Positions 33,193-41,962 of a DNA stretch of 64,000 bases are shown in pieces; positions within the stretch are counted from its first letter, which is position 1; the number at the start of each line of letters is the position of its first letter. The notes beneath the pieces were generated by a model. That model was not told where the DNA came from and searched no databases. It saw nothing but the letters and a program-made list of their open reading frames with translations. A program made the translations under genes and the position numbers. This DNA is from Bacillota bacterium (GTDB lineage Bacteria > Bacillota > Clostridia > Christensenellales > Borkfalkiaceae), in contig QAKE01000058.1 in NCBI GenBank assembly GCA_003343995.1, positions 9,296 through 73,295 on the forward strand, in the 5' to 3' direction.

Positions 33193-35256
33193 ATGAGCAA
33201 TTTCACAACAAGGAACATCAGAAACATCGCAATCGTAGGGCACAGCGGCGAGGGGAAAACCTCTCTTGCGGAAGCAATGCTTTTCAACGGCAAATCCATC
33301 GACAGGCTGGGGCGCACGCTGGACGGCAACACCGTAATGGATTACGACGAACAGGAAATCGCAAAGAAAATTTCCATTTCGCTCTCCGCCGCCTATACGA
33401 TCTGGCGCGATACCAAAATAAATATCATCGACGTTCCGGGGTTTTACGACTTCGAGGGGGAAGTGGAAGAGGCGATGCGCGCGGCGAACGGCGCGGTGCT
33501 CGTTGCCGACGCCAACGGTTCGGTGAGCGTGGGCGCGGAAAAGATGGTCGCGTACTGTCTGCGCAATAAAAAGCCGCTCATCATATTCATCAACGGCATC
33601 GATAAGGAAAACGCAAACTTCGTTTCCACCGTGGAGGCGTTCCGTTCGCAGTACGGCAGAAAAATCGCAACCATGCACGCGCCCATCATGGACGGCGGCA
33701 AGATGAAGGGCTACGTCAGCATTATTTCCAGCAAGGCGTACGAATTTACGAAGGGCGGCAGAATTTCCATTCCCGTGCCCGACGGCATGGTCGGCAACGT
33801 GCAAGCCATCAAAAACGGATTGATCGAGGCGGCGGCGGAAAATTCCGACGAGCTTTTGGATAAATATTTTTCCGAAGGCACGCTGCCCAACGACGACATT
33901 ATCACCGGCATTAAAATCGGCGTTGCGGCGGGCGACTGTATCCCCGTAATGGGCGGCAGCGCGCTGCAAAATATGGGCGTTATCAACCTGATGGAGGAAA
34001 TCGTCGATTTAATGCCTTCGCCCGACGAACTGCCCGCCGAAAAAGCGGAAAAGGACGGCGAGGAAACGGAAGTCAAATGCGACGCCGCCGCGCCCTTCTC
34101 GGCGCAGGTGTTCAAAACGACGGTCGATCCCTTCGTCGGCAAGCTCAATATGCTGAAAATTTTCTCCGGCACGCTCAAATCGGGCATGACGGTCGTCAAT
34201 ATGACGACGGGGGAAAAGGAGCGCATTAACCAGCTTTATCTGTTGAAAGGCAAAAAGCAGGAGGCTGTGGACGAGCTGGTCGCCGGCGATATCGGCGCGG
34301 TGAACAAGCTCAACGCCACCAACACCGGCGATACGCTGTGCGATGAAAGCTATAAGGTCGTATTCAGCCCCATCGCGTTCCCCAAACCCGTGCTTACCAT
34401 GGCGATTTACGCGGGCAAGAGCGGCGACGAGGATAAGATTTTCCAAGGGCTCAACCGCCTTGCCGAAGAGGATTACACCTTTAAGGTGGAAAAGGAGAAG
34501 CAAACGGGCGAAATGGTCATTCGCGGTCAGGGCGAAACCCAGCTCGAGGTCATCTGCAAAAAGTTAAAAAGTAAATTCGGCTGCGACGTCGTGCTCACCG
34601 ATCCGAAAATTGCTTATCGGGAAACGGTGCGCTCCTCGGCGGAGGCGGAAGGCAAACATAAAAAGCAATCGGGCGGCGCGGGGCAGTTCGGCGTGGTCAA
34701 CGTGCGTTTCGAGGCGGGCGCTGCGGACGGCGAATTCGAGTTCGTGGACGCCGTCGTCGGCGGCGCGGTGCCGCGGCAGTTTATTCCCGCGGTGGAAAAG
34801 GGCTTGCGCGAAGCGGTGAAAAAGGGCGTTTTGGCGGGTTATCCCATGACCAATCTGAAGTGCACCTTGTTCGACGGAAAGTATCACCCCGTCGATTCCA
34901 AGGAAGTCGCCTTCGTTTCGGCGGCGAAACTCGCTTACGAGGAAGGCTGTATGAAAGCCCGTCCCGTTTTGCTGGAACCGATTTATAAGGTAAAGGTCAT
35001 CGTGCCGGAAAGCTATATGGGCGATATTCTGGGCGACATGAACAAGCGCCGCGGCCGTATTCTCGGCATGGACTTAATCGACGCGAAACAGGTAATCAAC
35101 GCGGAAGTTCCGTTGGCGGATTTGGGGCGTTACGCCACCGACTTACGCAGCATGACGCAGGGCAGGGGGCGTTTTGAAAGCGAGTTTTCCCATTACGAGG
35201 AAGTGCCCGCGCCCATGCAGGAAAAAATCATCAAGGAAGCAAACGCGAATAAATAG
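33193..35256 (+). CDS. Elongation factor G-like GTPase (EF-G paralogue)
   Basis: This 687-residue protein has the domain order of EF-G: GTPase (residues 1-280), beta-barrel II, III, IV (GAGQFGVVNVRFEAGAADGE) and V (MGDILGDMNKRRGRILGMD). The P-loop is GHSGEGKTSL, switch II DVPGFYDF. The guanine-binding motif, NKxD in canonical EF-G, reads NGID here, so nucleotide binding may be altered. Firmicutes often carry such a second EF-G-like protein of uncertain role, separate from fusA in the str operon. It has AAGGGAAG before the ATG and its own promoter; pfkB follows after 19 bp. Confidence 0.88.
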   Translation: MSNFTTRNIRNIAIVGHSGEGKTSLAEAMLFNGKSIDRLGRTLDGNTVMDYDEQEIAKKISISLSAAYTIWRDTKINIIDVPGFYDFEGEVEEAMRAANGAVLVADANGSVSVGAEKMVAYCLRNKKPLIIFINGIDKENANFVSTVEAFRSQYGRKIATMHAPIMDGGKMKGYVSIISSKAYEFTKGGRISIPVPDGMVGNVQAIKNGLIEAAAENSDELLDKYFSEGTLPNDDIITGIKIGVAAGDCIPVMGGSALQNMGVINLMEEIVDLMPSPDELPAEKAEKDGEETEVKCDAAAPFSAQVFKTTVDPFVGKLNMLKIFSGTLKSGMTVVNMTTGEKERINQLYLLKGKKQEAVDELVAGDIGAVNKLNATNTGDTLCDESYKVVFSPIAFPKPVLTMAIYAGKSGDEDKIFQGLNRLAEEDYTFKVEKEKQTGEMVIRGQGETQLEVICKKLKSKFGCDVVLTDPKIAYRETVRSSAEAEGKHKKQSGGAGQFGVVNVRFEAGAADGEFEFVDAVVGGAVPRQFIPAVEKGLREAVKKGVLAGYPMTNLKCTLFDGKYHPVDSKEVAFVSAAKLAYEEGCMKARPVLLEPIYKVKVIVPESYMGDILGDMNKRRGRILGMDLIDAKQVINAEVPLADLGRYATDLRSMTQGRGRFESEFSHYEEVPAPMQEKIIKEANANK

Positions 35257-35275
35257 CGGAAAGAGGTAGCAAATA

Positions 35276-36199
35276 ATGATATTGACGATATGCCCGAATC
35301 CGAGCATGGACTGTACGATAGAGCTGGACGCGCTCAACGTGGGAATGTTGAACCGCATCAGCAACAAGGTGGAAACGTATTCGGGCAAGGCGCTGAACGT
35401 GGCGATGGGCGTGGCAAGGCTGCAAGAGCAGAGTTTTGCCACGGGGTTCATGTTCGAAAATAACGGAAAGATGTTCGAGCAGACGCTGGAAAAGGAAGGC
35501 GTAAAGCACGAATTCGTATGGAACGGCGGGAGCGTAAGGGTGAATTATAAAATCATCGATAAACGCTCCATGCTCACGGAAATCAACGACAAGGGCGACG
35601 AAGTGCGGGAGGACAAACAAAAGGAGCTCGTCGCGCTCGTGCAACGGCTTGCGAAAGACTGCGACATCGCGGTGATGAGCGGCAGTCTGCCGAAGGGCGT
35701 CGCCCCCGAGTTTTACGGCGAGGTGCTGAAGGTGATCCCGCCGAACGTAAAAAAGGTGGTGGACACCGAAAAGGCAAATCTCGAATGGGCGCTCCGCGAA
35801 AACCTTTACATGGTGAAACCGAATCTGACGGAACTCGAGCACATCGCGGGGGAATCGCTGTTGAGCAAGAACGATATTCTCCGCGCGAGCTACAAACTTT
35901 TGAACAAGGGCGTGCAGATGGTGCTCGTTTCCCTCGGCAGCGAAGGCGCGATTTTGACGGACGGTATCCGTAATTTCTATTGCAAGAGCGCGAACGTCGC
36001 CGTCAATTCCACGGTTGGCGCGGGGGATTCCATGGTGGCGTCCGCTTGCGTGCAGCTGGAAAAGGGCGCGGACATGGAAGAAATTCTGCGCTGTTCCGTG
36101 GCGGCGGGCACGGCGGCGATCACCACCAGCGGAACCAACTTGTTTTATAAAGACAAATATGAGGAAATTTACAATAAAATTTTCGTAGAGGCCATTTAA
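35276..36199 (+). CDS. pfkB: PfkB-family sugar kinase (1-phosphofructokinase-like)
   Basis: This 307-residue kinase has the PfkB family N-terminal block LTICPNPSMDCTIELDAL, the substrate loop SGKALNVAMGVARL, MSGSLPKGVAPEFYGEVL and the catalytic motif VGAGDSMVASACV (anion hole and catalytic Asp). Closest relatives are 1-phosphofructokinase and tagatose-6-phosphate kinase, so it likely phosphorylates a sugar phosphate at the cost of ATP. It follows the EF-G-like gene at 19 bp, probably on the same transcript. No phosphotransferase genes are nearby to fix its substrate. Confidence 0.88.
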   Translation: MILTICPNPSMDCTIELDALNVGMLNRISNKVETYSGKALNVAMGVARLQEQSFATGFMFENNGKMFEQTLEKEGVKHEFVWNGGSVRVNYKIIDKRSMLTEINDKGDEVREDKQKELVALVQRLAKDCDIAVMSGSLPKGVAPEFYGEVLKVIPPNVKKVVDTEKANLEWALRENLYMVKPNLTELEHIAGESLLSKNDILRASYKLLNKGVQMVLVSLGSEGAILTDGIRNFYCKSANVAVNSTVGAGDSMVASACVQLEKGADMEEILRCSVAAGTAAITTSGTNLFYKDKYEEIYNKIFVEAI

Positions 36200-36203
36200 A
36201 AAC

Positions 36204-36244
36204 GCCGCGGCGCGCCGTTCGCGCCGCAGGCATCGGCTTTTTTT
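36204..36244 (+). terminator. Probable terminator after pfkB
   Basis: GCCG (36204-36207) pairs with CGGC (36234-36237), enclosing an inner GGCGCG/CGCGCC stem; seven T residues follow. Confidence 0.55.
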
Positions 36245-36256
36245 GAATATTTTACG

Positions 36257-36296
36257 AAACGGGACGAATTTTCTTGAAAAAAAACTCGTCCCGTTT
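36257..36296. repeat. Inverted operator pair for the XRE repressor
   Basis: AAACGGGACGA and its inverse TCGTCCCGTTT (centred on 36261-36267 and 36286-36292) flank the -35 of the 63-residue gene. The same GGGACGA core recurs twice near the XRE repressor start. Confidence 0.7.
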
Positions 36297-36302
36297 TATA
36301 AT
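36274..36302 (+). promoter_or_regulatory. Sigma-A promoter of the 63-residue gene, likely leaderless
   Basis: TTGAAA at 36274-36279 and TATAAT at 36297-36302 have 17-bp spacing. The ATG at 36309 begins 6 bases after the -10, with no ribosome-binding site. It lies between the two operator halves. Confidence 0.8.
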
Positions 36303-36308
36303 ATAGAT

Positions 36309-36500
36309 ATGAAAAAAGAAAAGATAAGCAAAGAACAGGCCGAAGAGCTTTGCCCGTGGATCATCGAGTTAATCAAAGATCTGCCGGAGGGGGAAGAAAT
36401 CGGCGAGTGTTGGGTTGAGGGGGATTTTTTGTATATCAAGTCTCCGGACTGCAGAGTTTGCGAACTCGATTGCAAAAACCAGACCAAACGGTATTTATAA
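36309..36500 (+). CDS. Small cysteine-containing protein of unknown function
   Basis: This 63-residue protein, MKKEKISKEQAEELCPWIIE at its start, ends in SPDCRVCELDCKNQTKRYL. Its six cysteines (two single, then CxxCxxxC near residue 50) could bind a metal or form disulfides. It has no membrane segment or signal. I do not recognise its family. The start is set at 36309 because the promoter leaves no room for the upstream in-frame ATG. It is convergent with the XRE repressor (8 bp between stops) and is likely repressed by it through the operators around its -35. Confidence 0.6.
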   Translation: MKKEKISKEQAEELCPWIIELIKDLPEGEEIGECWVEGDFLYIKSPDCRVCELDCKNQTKRYL

Positions 36501-36508
36501 CGCGTCCG

Positions 36509-36949
36509 TTACGAATCGGACCGCGCGAAGAGATAATCGGCGGAACATTTTAAAATATCGCACAGCTTAATCACCGTATCGGGTTTGGGCAGTTTTCCGC
36601 GCGTCCATTTGGAAACGGCGGAAGTTCCGAGTTTTAAAGTTTCCGCGATGTCGGTCTTTTTCAGCCTGAGTTCCTTTCGCCGCAATTCAAACCGTTCGGC
36701 AAACGTTTCGCCGCCGCGGGAAGGCGTAAACTCCGCGGTTTCGCTGACGCCGAGCATATAATCGAGGGAATACTTTAAAACGTTTGCAACGAGAATGATG
36801 GTCTGCATGCTCGGACTCGTGCGGTTTTGCAAAATGGAATAGATGTTGTTTCCCGAAACTCCGAGTTGCTCGATAAATTTATGATAACTCATTTCGTTTC
36901 TCGAAACGTAATCGTTGATAATATCGATGAAGTTTTCCGTGATATTCAT
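36509..36949 (-). CDS. Transcriptional regulator with two XRE-type HTH domains
   Basis: This 146-residue protein has two helix-turn-helix domains in tandem: residues 10-65 (MSYHKFIEQLGVSGNNIYSI, LQNRTSPSMQTIILVANVL, LDYMLGVSE) and residues 82-143 (ELRRKELRLKKTDIAETLKL, TSAVSKWTRGKLPKPDTVI, CSADYLFARSDS). Both follow the XRE/Cro pattern. ATG 36949 has AGGTGAG 5 bases upstream. Four copies of GGGACGA flank the gene, two at the promoter of the small gene and two before its own start and that of the glycosidase, so it probably represses both neighbours and itself. Confidence 0.85.
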   Translation of the reverse strand: MNITENFIDIINDYVSRNEMSYHKFIEQLGVSGNNIYSILQNRTSPSMQTIILVANVLKYSLDYMLGVSETAEFTPSRGGETFAERFELRRKELRLKKTDIAETLKLGTSAVSKWTRGKLPKPDTVIKLCDILKCSADYLFARSDS

Positions 36950-36981
36950 AAGCTCACCTGCTATGAATATTTTCCCATTTT

Positions 36982-37017
36982 GGGACGAAATTTGCACTGA
37001 TTCACGTAACGGGACGA
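36982..37017. repeat. Tandem operator copies between the XRE gene and the glycosidase gene
   Basis: GGGACGA at 36982-36988 (TTTTGGGACGAAATT) and at 37011-37017 (AACGGGACGATTTTT) are direct repeats 29 bp apart in the divergent intergenic region, matching the pair upstream of the small gene. Confidence 0.65.
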
Positions 37018-37060
37018 TTTTTGCAAATATTTCAGATATTTTAACACAAAGGAGTTCGTT

Positions 37061-38377
37061 GTGTCGATACCGAAAATTAAAATGAAGGGAATTTCGCAAA
37101 GCGGTTTTGCCGACGCGTTTGCGGTTTTGGAAGAATGTCGGATAGACCAAGCGCCCGTAAAGGGCTTTATCTATCCGTTTTTTGCCCCGGGCGGCATGTA
37201 CGGCGCGAATTGGTGGAATATCGATTCCTCCATCGCGCTCGCGGGGTATCGCTGGAAGGACAGAGCTTTCGCGGAAAACGGCGTGCGCAATTTTCTCGCC
37301 GCGCAAAAGCCCGACGGCAGAATTCCGCTGTACGGCGACGACGTCGACTCCCGCTACGCGGAGGAGGTCAGCTCCCTGCCGAAACTCTTCGGCGTGGCGT
37401 ATTCTCTCGCCGCGGAAAGCGAAAATATGGCCTTCGTGCGGGAATGTTACATGTTGATCACCCGTTATATCGAATGGTGGCTGAGCCGCCGCCGCGATCG
37501 GGAAACGGGATTGCTCAGCGCCGTATTTGAAGAAACGTTCGTGCCCTATCTCGGAAAAATCGGCAAATTCGGAAAATCCGGAGAATACGCGCCCGTCGAT
37601 ACCAACGTGGAGCTGGTGTTGGGGCTCGGTTATGCCGCCGCCTTGGCGGAGCGGTTGGGGGAAAGCGCGGACAAAGCGCGATACGAAACGCTGAAAAGCG
37701 AGTTTGTTCAATCGATAAACCGTTGGCTCTGGAATGAGGAAAAGGGCGCGTATTATCCGTATTTGCTTGCGGAAAAACGGCACGAGGATTTTTTGATGGC
37801 GTCTACGTTTTTACCCCTTCGGGCGGGTATCGCCGCGAAGGATCGCGCGGAAAAGCTGGTAAAACTGCTCCTTTCCGATCGGTTCGGCTGGAACACCTAT
37901 CCCGTATTTTCCGCCGCGAAGGATGATAAACGCTTCACCGTAACCGAAGGGGATTATCAGTTTAACGCGAGCTGGAGCGGAAGCGTATGGTCGCTTTTGA
38001 ACGCGGGTATCGTGCAAGGGCTGAAAGATAGCGGATACGAAGACCTCGCCGCAACCCTCGCTTACCGCACGGTGAAGGAGTTCCACGAAAACTATGCGGA
38101 ATTCTTACAGCCCTTCAACGGTTCGGGGCACGGGGTGAAGCGTTACGCTTGGACGGCGGCGCATTACATCGGGCTGATATTGGAAAGCATATTCGGCATA
38201 AAAATCGACGCCGAGAAAAAATCGGCGAGCGCTCGTCCGCTGCTTTGCGGCGAACTGAAAAACGAAACGCTTTCCGCAGAAAATATCGTTCTGCCCGACG
38301 GGGGCAGGCTGTGCGTTTACGTGGAAAACGGCAAAACGCGACTGCAAATCGAAAACTCCGGTTATCGGGCGATATAA
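37061..38377 (+). CDS. (alpha/alpha)6-barrel glycoside hydrolase, GH63/MGH1-like
   Basis: This 438-residue cytoplasmic protein has the six-hairpin toroid of clan GH-G enzymes. GGMYGANWWNIDSSIALAG with AAQKPDGRIPLYGDD and FNASWSGSVWSLLNAGIVQGL match conserved blocks of mannosylglycerate-hydrolase-like and GH63 enzymes. VDTNVELVLGLG holds acidic residues likely in catalysis. The last 60 residues form a beta domain. Substrate is unknown; a small alpha-glucoside or glucosylglycerate is plausible. The start is GTG at 37061 with AAAGGAG 6 bases upstream. It is divergent from the XRE repressor and probably controlled by it. Confidence 0.8.
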   Translation: MSIPKIKMKGISQSGFADAFAVLEECRIDQAPVKGFIYPFFAPGGMYGANWWNIDSSIALAGYRWKDRAFAENGVRNFLAAQKPDGRIPLYGDDVDSRYAEEVSSLPKLFGVAYSLAAESENMAFVRECYMLITRYIEWWLSRRRDRETGLLSAVFEETFVPYLGKIGKFGKSGEYAPVDTNVELVLGLGYAAALAERLGESADKARYETLKSEFVQSINRWLWNEEKGAYYPYLLAEKRHEDFLMASTFLPLRAGIAAKDRAEKLVKLLLSDRFGWNTYPVFSAAKDDKRFTVTEGDYQFNASWSGSVWSLLNAGIVQGLKDSGYEDLAATLAYRTVKEFHENYAEFLQPFNGSGHGVKRYAWTAAHYIGLILESIFGIKIDAEKKSASARPLLCGELKNETLSAENIVLPDGGRLCVYVENGKTRLQIENSGYRAI

Positions 38378-38380
38378 AAA

Positions 38381-38414
38381 AAGTGCGCCGCGGGAAATTT
38401 TCTCGCGGCGCACT
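38381..38414 (+). terminator. Hairpin after the glycosidase gene
   Basis: A long stem from AGTGCGCCGCG to CGCGGCGCACT (38382-38413) closes the gene; the T tract is weak (AATTGT). Confidence 0.6.
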
Positions 38415-38511
38415 AATTGTATAAAAATATATTATATTCATAATATTATGCAACAATAGGCGTGTTATTGTATAAAAAATAAAAATTTTATTAAAATATA
38501 CATAAAAATGC

Positions 38512-38540
38512 TTGACTATTTTTCGCTTTGGGAGTACAAT
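38512..38540 (+). promoter_or_regulatory. Sigma-A promoter of the arg operon
   Basis: TTGACT at 38512-38517 and TACAAT at 38535-38540 have 17-bp spacing. About 95 bp of very AT-rich DNA upstream contains CATAATATTATG (a 12-bp palindrome near 38440-38451), which could be an ArgR-type site, but no clear ARG box was found. Confidence 0.8.
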
Positions 38541-38568
38541 CGCACTATCAACATTCGGAGGCAATATC

Positions 38569-39807
38569 ATGGCAGAGAAAAAAATAAAGAAAATCGTTTT
38601 GGCATATTCCGGCGGTCTGGATACGTCGATCATCATTCCTTGGCTGAAGGAAAATTACGATAACCCCGAAATCATCGCCGTTTCCGGCGACGTCGGTCAG
38701 GGCACGGAACTCGACGGTTTGGAAGAAAAAGCCATCAAAACCGGCGCGAGCAAACTTTACGTGCTCGATTTAAAGGAAGAATTTATTCAGGATTACGTTT
38801 ACGAGACGGTGAAAGCCGGCGCGAAATATGAAGGGGAATACCTCCTCGGCACGGCGTTTGCCCGTCCCATCATCGCGAAGGGCATCGTGGACATCGCGAA
38901 AAAAGAGGGCGCGGACGCCATCTGCCACGGCTGTACCGGCAAGGGCAACGATCAGGTGCGTTTCGAGCTGACCATCAAGGCGTTTGCGCCGGAAATGAAG
39001 ATCATCGCGCCGTGGCGGGAATGGAGCATCAAATCGCGCGAAGAGGAGATCGAATATGCGGAGGCGCATAACGTTCCCTTGAAAATCAACCGCGAAACCA
39101 ATTACAGCAAGGATAAAAATTTATGGCATTTATCGCACGAGGGGCTGGATCTGGAGGATCCCGCCAACGAACCGCAGTACGATAAGGAAGGCTTTTTGGA
39201 AATGGGCGTTTCTCCCGAAAAAGCCCCCGATAAAGCGACGTATATCACCCTTTCCTTTGAAAAGGGCAAACCCGTCGCGCTGAACGGCGAAAAGCTTAGC
39301 GGTCAGGATATGGTGAAAAAGCTCAACGAGCTGGGCGGCGCCAACGGCATCGGTCTCGTCGACATCGTGGAAAATCGCCTCGTCGGCATGAAATCCCGCG
39401 GCGTGTACGAAACGCCGGGCGGCACGATTTTGTATAAAGCGCACGAAATTTTGGAAACGATCACCCTCGATCGGGACACCTCGCATTATAAAAAGCTCGT
39501 TGCGGAACAGTTCGCCGAACTCGTTTACTTCGGAAAATGGTTTACGCCGCTGCGCGAAAGCCTTTCCGCGTTCGTGGATAAAACGCAGGAATACGTTACC
39601 GGCGAGGTAAAACTGAAACTCTATAAAGGCAACGTGATCAACGCGGGCGTAACCTCTCCGTACTCTCTCTACGACGAGGCGATCGCCACCTTCGACGAGG
39701 ACGAGGTTTACAACCAGAAAGACAGCGAAGGCTTTATCAACCTGTTCGGTCTTTCCCTGAAAGTAAACGCCAACATGAAAAAACGCAATAATATCGCAAA
39801 TGATTAA
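38569..39807 (+). CDS. argG: Argininosuccinate synthase
   Basis: This 412-residue enzyme joins citrulline and aspartate using ATP. The PP-loop KIVLAYSGGLDTSIIIPWL near residue 8, the block CHGCTGKGNDQVRFE and APWREWSIKSREEEIEYA are diagnostic. ATG 38569 has GGAGG at 38557-38561; an upstream TTG inside the promoter is rejected. The gene overlaps argC by 8 bp and is first of the argGCJBDF operon; argH lies elsewhere in the window. Confidence 0.96.
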   Translation: MAEKKIKKIVLAYSGGLDTSIIIPWLKENYDNPEIIAVSGDVGQGTELDGLEEKAIKTGASKLYVLDLKEEFIQDYVYETVKAGAKYEGEYLLGTAFARPIIAKGIVDIAKKEGADAICHGCTGKGNDQVRFELTIKAFAPEMKIIAPWREWSIKSREEEIEYAEAHNVPLKINRETNYSKDKNLWHLSHEGLDLEDPANEPQYDKEGFLEMGVSPEKAPDKATYITLSFEKGKPVALNGEKLSGQDMVKKLNELGGANGIGLVDIVENRLVGMKSRGVYETPGGTILYKAHEILETITLDRDTSHYKKLVAEQFAELVYFGKWFTPLRESLSAFVDKTQEYVTGEVKLKLYKGNVINAGVTSPYSLYDEAIATFDEDEVYNQKDSEGFINLFGLSLKVNANMKKRNNIAND

Positions 39808-40720
39808 GGTATTTATCGACGGCAAAGAGGGAGCAACGGGATTAAAACTTTACGGGCGGCTGAAAGGCCGCCCCGACGTTGTTTTGTCTCAAATTCCCGA
39901 AGCGTACCGCAAGGACGTTTCCGCCCGCAAGGACTATATCAACGAAAGCGACGTCACTTTTCTCTGTTTGCCCGACGACGGCGCGCGGGAGGCGGTTTCC
40001 CTGATTGAAAACGAGCGGGTGAAAATCATAGACGCTTCCACCGCGCACCGCACGGAAAACGGCTGGGCGTACGGTTTTGCGGAGCTTTCCGAAAAACATC
40101 GCGCGGCGATAGAAAACAGCAAGCGCGTGGCGAACGCGGGCTGCCATGCGAGCGGCTTTATCGCGCTCGCGTATCCGCTGATCGCCGCGGGGGAGCTTTC
40201 GGAAGACGAGCTGCTTTCCTGCTTTTCCTTAACGGGTTACAGCGGCGGCGGAAAAAAGATGATCGCCGAATACGAAAGCGGAACAAGGAGCGCGTATCTG
40301 GACGCGCCGCGGCAGTACGGCTTAACGCAGACGCACAAGCATTTAAAGGAAATGCAGAAGATTTGCGGTTTGAAAAATCCGCCGGTGTTTTCGCCCGTCG
40401 TCGGCGATTTTTACGCGGGCATGCAGGTGAGCCTGCCGCTTTTTAAAAATGCGGAAAAGCTCAGGGAAATCTATAAAGAACATTATAAACATTCCAAATT
40501 GATAAGCGTTTGCGACGGAAACGAATACGGCGGATTTCTGCCGGCGAACGCGATGGCTGGGCGGGACGACATGCGCGTTTTCGTGTTCGGCAACGCGGAG
40601 CGGTCGGTTTGCGTCGCGCTTTTCGACAATTTGGGCAAAGGCGCTTCCGGCGCGGCGGTGCAGAATATGAACGTCATGTTTCATCTGCCGGAAGAAACGG
40701 GTTTGGAGATAGGAAAATAA
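39800..40720 (+). CDS. argC: N-acetyl-gamma-glutamyl-phosphate reductase
   Basis: This 306-residue NADPH enzyme reduces N-acetylglutamyl phosphate to the semialdehyde. KVFIDGKEGATGLKLYGRL is the nucleotide-binding start of the shorter type-2 ArgC, and ANAGCHASGFI holds the catalytic Cys115. SLTGYSGGGKKMI is another conserved block. It overlaps argG by 8 bp and argJ starts one base after its stop, indicating translational coupling. Confidence 0.94.
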   Translation: MIKVFIDGKEGATGLKLYGRLKGRPDVVLSQIPEAYRKDVSARKDYINESDVTFLCLPDDGAREAVSLIENERVKIIDASTAHRTENGWAYGFAELSEKHRAAIENSKRVANAGCHASGFIALAYPLIAAGELSEDELLSCFSLTGYSGGGKKMIAEYESGTRSAYLDAPRQYGLTQTHKHLKEMQKICGLKNPPVFSPVVGDFYAGMQVSLPLFKNAEKLREIYKEHYKHSKLISVCDGNEYGGFLPANAMAGRDDMRVFVFGNAERSVCVALFDNLGKGASGAAVQNMNVMFHLPEETGLEIGK

Positions 40721-40721
40721 C

Positions 40722-41939
40722 ATGGATTTCAAAAAAATCGAAGGCGGCGTTTGCGCCGCGAAAGGATTTCTCTGCAACGGCGTGCATTGCGGCATCCGCA
40801 AGAACAAGAGTAAAAAGGATCTCGCGCTCGTCGTGGCGGAAAAACGGTGCGCCGCGGCGGCGGTGTATACGCAAAATCTCGTAAAAGGCGCGCCCATCGC
40901 CGTTACCAAACGGCACATTGCCGACGGCTACGCGCAGGCGATCGTCGTCAACAGCGGCAACGCCAATACCTGCAACGCCGGCGGAGAACAAGTCGCCGAG
41001 GAGATGTGCGCCCTCGTGGAGCAATACACCGGCATTGCGAAAAACGACGTTATCGTCGCCTCTACCGGCGTAATCGGTCAGCCGCTCGACATTTCGCCCG
41101 TTGCGGGGGGAATGGGACAGCTCGCCGAAGGGCTCGGAAAGCATAACGATGCCGCGAACGAGGCGATTATGACCACCGACACCGTGAAAAAACAAACGGC
41201 GATCGAGTTTTCGTTAGGCGGCAAAAAGTGTGTGATCGGCTGCATGGCGAAGGGCAGCGGCATGATCCACCCCAATATGGCGACCATGCTCGTTTTCGTC
41301 ACTACCGACGTCGATATTTCCCCCGAAATGTTGCAAAAAGCCCTTTCGGAGGACGTAAAAACCTCCTTTAACATGATCAGCATCGACGGCGATACCTCTA
41401 CCAACGATATGCTCTGCGTAATGGCGTCGGGGCTGGCGGGCAACGCGCGCATCGCGGAGGAGAACGAGGATTACCGCGCGTTCGCCGCGGCGCTCAACGC
41501 CGTTACGGTGGATATGTGCAAGCGCATCGCCAAAGACGGAGAGGGCGCGACGAAACTTCTCGAATGTAACGTTACCGGCGCGAAAACGAAGGAGGACGCC
41601 GTGAAAGCGGCGAAGGGCGTGATCACGAGTTCGCTTTTCAAGGCGGCGATGTTCGGCGCGGACGCCAACTGGGGCAGGGTGCTTTGCGCCGTGGGTTACA
41701 GCGGCGCGGATACCGACGTGGAAAAAATCGGGGTTTCGTTTTCTTCGAAAGCGGGAAAAATCACCGTATGCGAAAAGGGCGCGGGCGTGCCTTTTTCCGA
41801 AGAAACGGCAAAAACCGTTTTGAGCGAGGAGGAAATCGTCATCGATATTACCTTGCAGGACGGCGCTTTTTCCGCTACCGCTTGGGGGTGCGATTTGACC
41901 TACGATTACGTGAAGATCAACGGCGATTACCGCACGTAA
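40722..41939 (+). CDS. argJ: Bifunctional ornithine acetyltransferase / N-acetylglutamate synthase
   Basis: This 405-residue self-cleaving enzyme moves the acetyl group from acetylornithine back to glutamate. The cleavage site PNMATMLVFVTTDVDI contains the nucleophile Thr188; NSGNANTCNAGGEQ and FGADANWGRVLCAVGYSG are conserved. With ArgJ the pathway is cyclic and needs no separate ArgE. Whether it is bifunctional cannot be read from sequence, but no argA was seen in the window. Confidence 0.95.
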   Translation: MDFKKIEGGVCAAKGFLCNGVHCGIRKNKSKKDLALVVAEKRCAAAAVYTQNLVKGAPIAVTKRHIADGYAQAIVVNSGNANTCNAGGEQVAEEMCALVEQYTGIAKNDVIVASTGVIGQPLDISPVAGGMGQLAEGLGKHNDAANEAIMTTDTVKKQTAIEFSLGGKKCVIGCMAKGSGMIHPNMATMLVFVTTDVDISPEMLQKALSEDVKTSFNMISIDGDTSTNDMLCVMASGLAGNARIAEENEDYRAFAAALNAVTVDMCKRIAKDGEGATKLLECNVTGAKTKEDAVKAAKGVITSSLFKAAMFGADANWGRVLCAVGYSGADTDVEKIGVSFSSKAGKITVCEKGAGVPFSEETAKTVLSEEEIVIDITLQDGAFSATAWGCDLTYDYVKINGDYRT

Positions 41940-41962
41940 AGTAAAAAAACGGAGATATACGC

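Noticed and set aside
38415..38568. Canonical ARG boxes upstream of argG
   Set aside because: Short palindromes exist, but none matches the ArgR/AhrC consensus well; kept only as a weak note.
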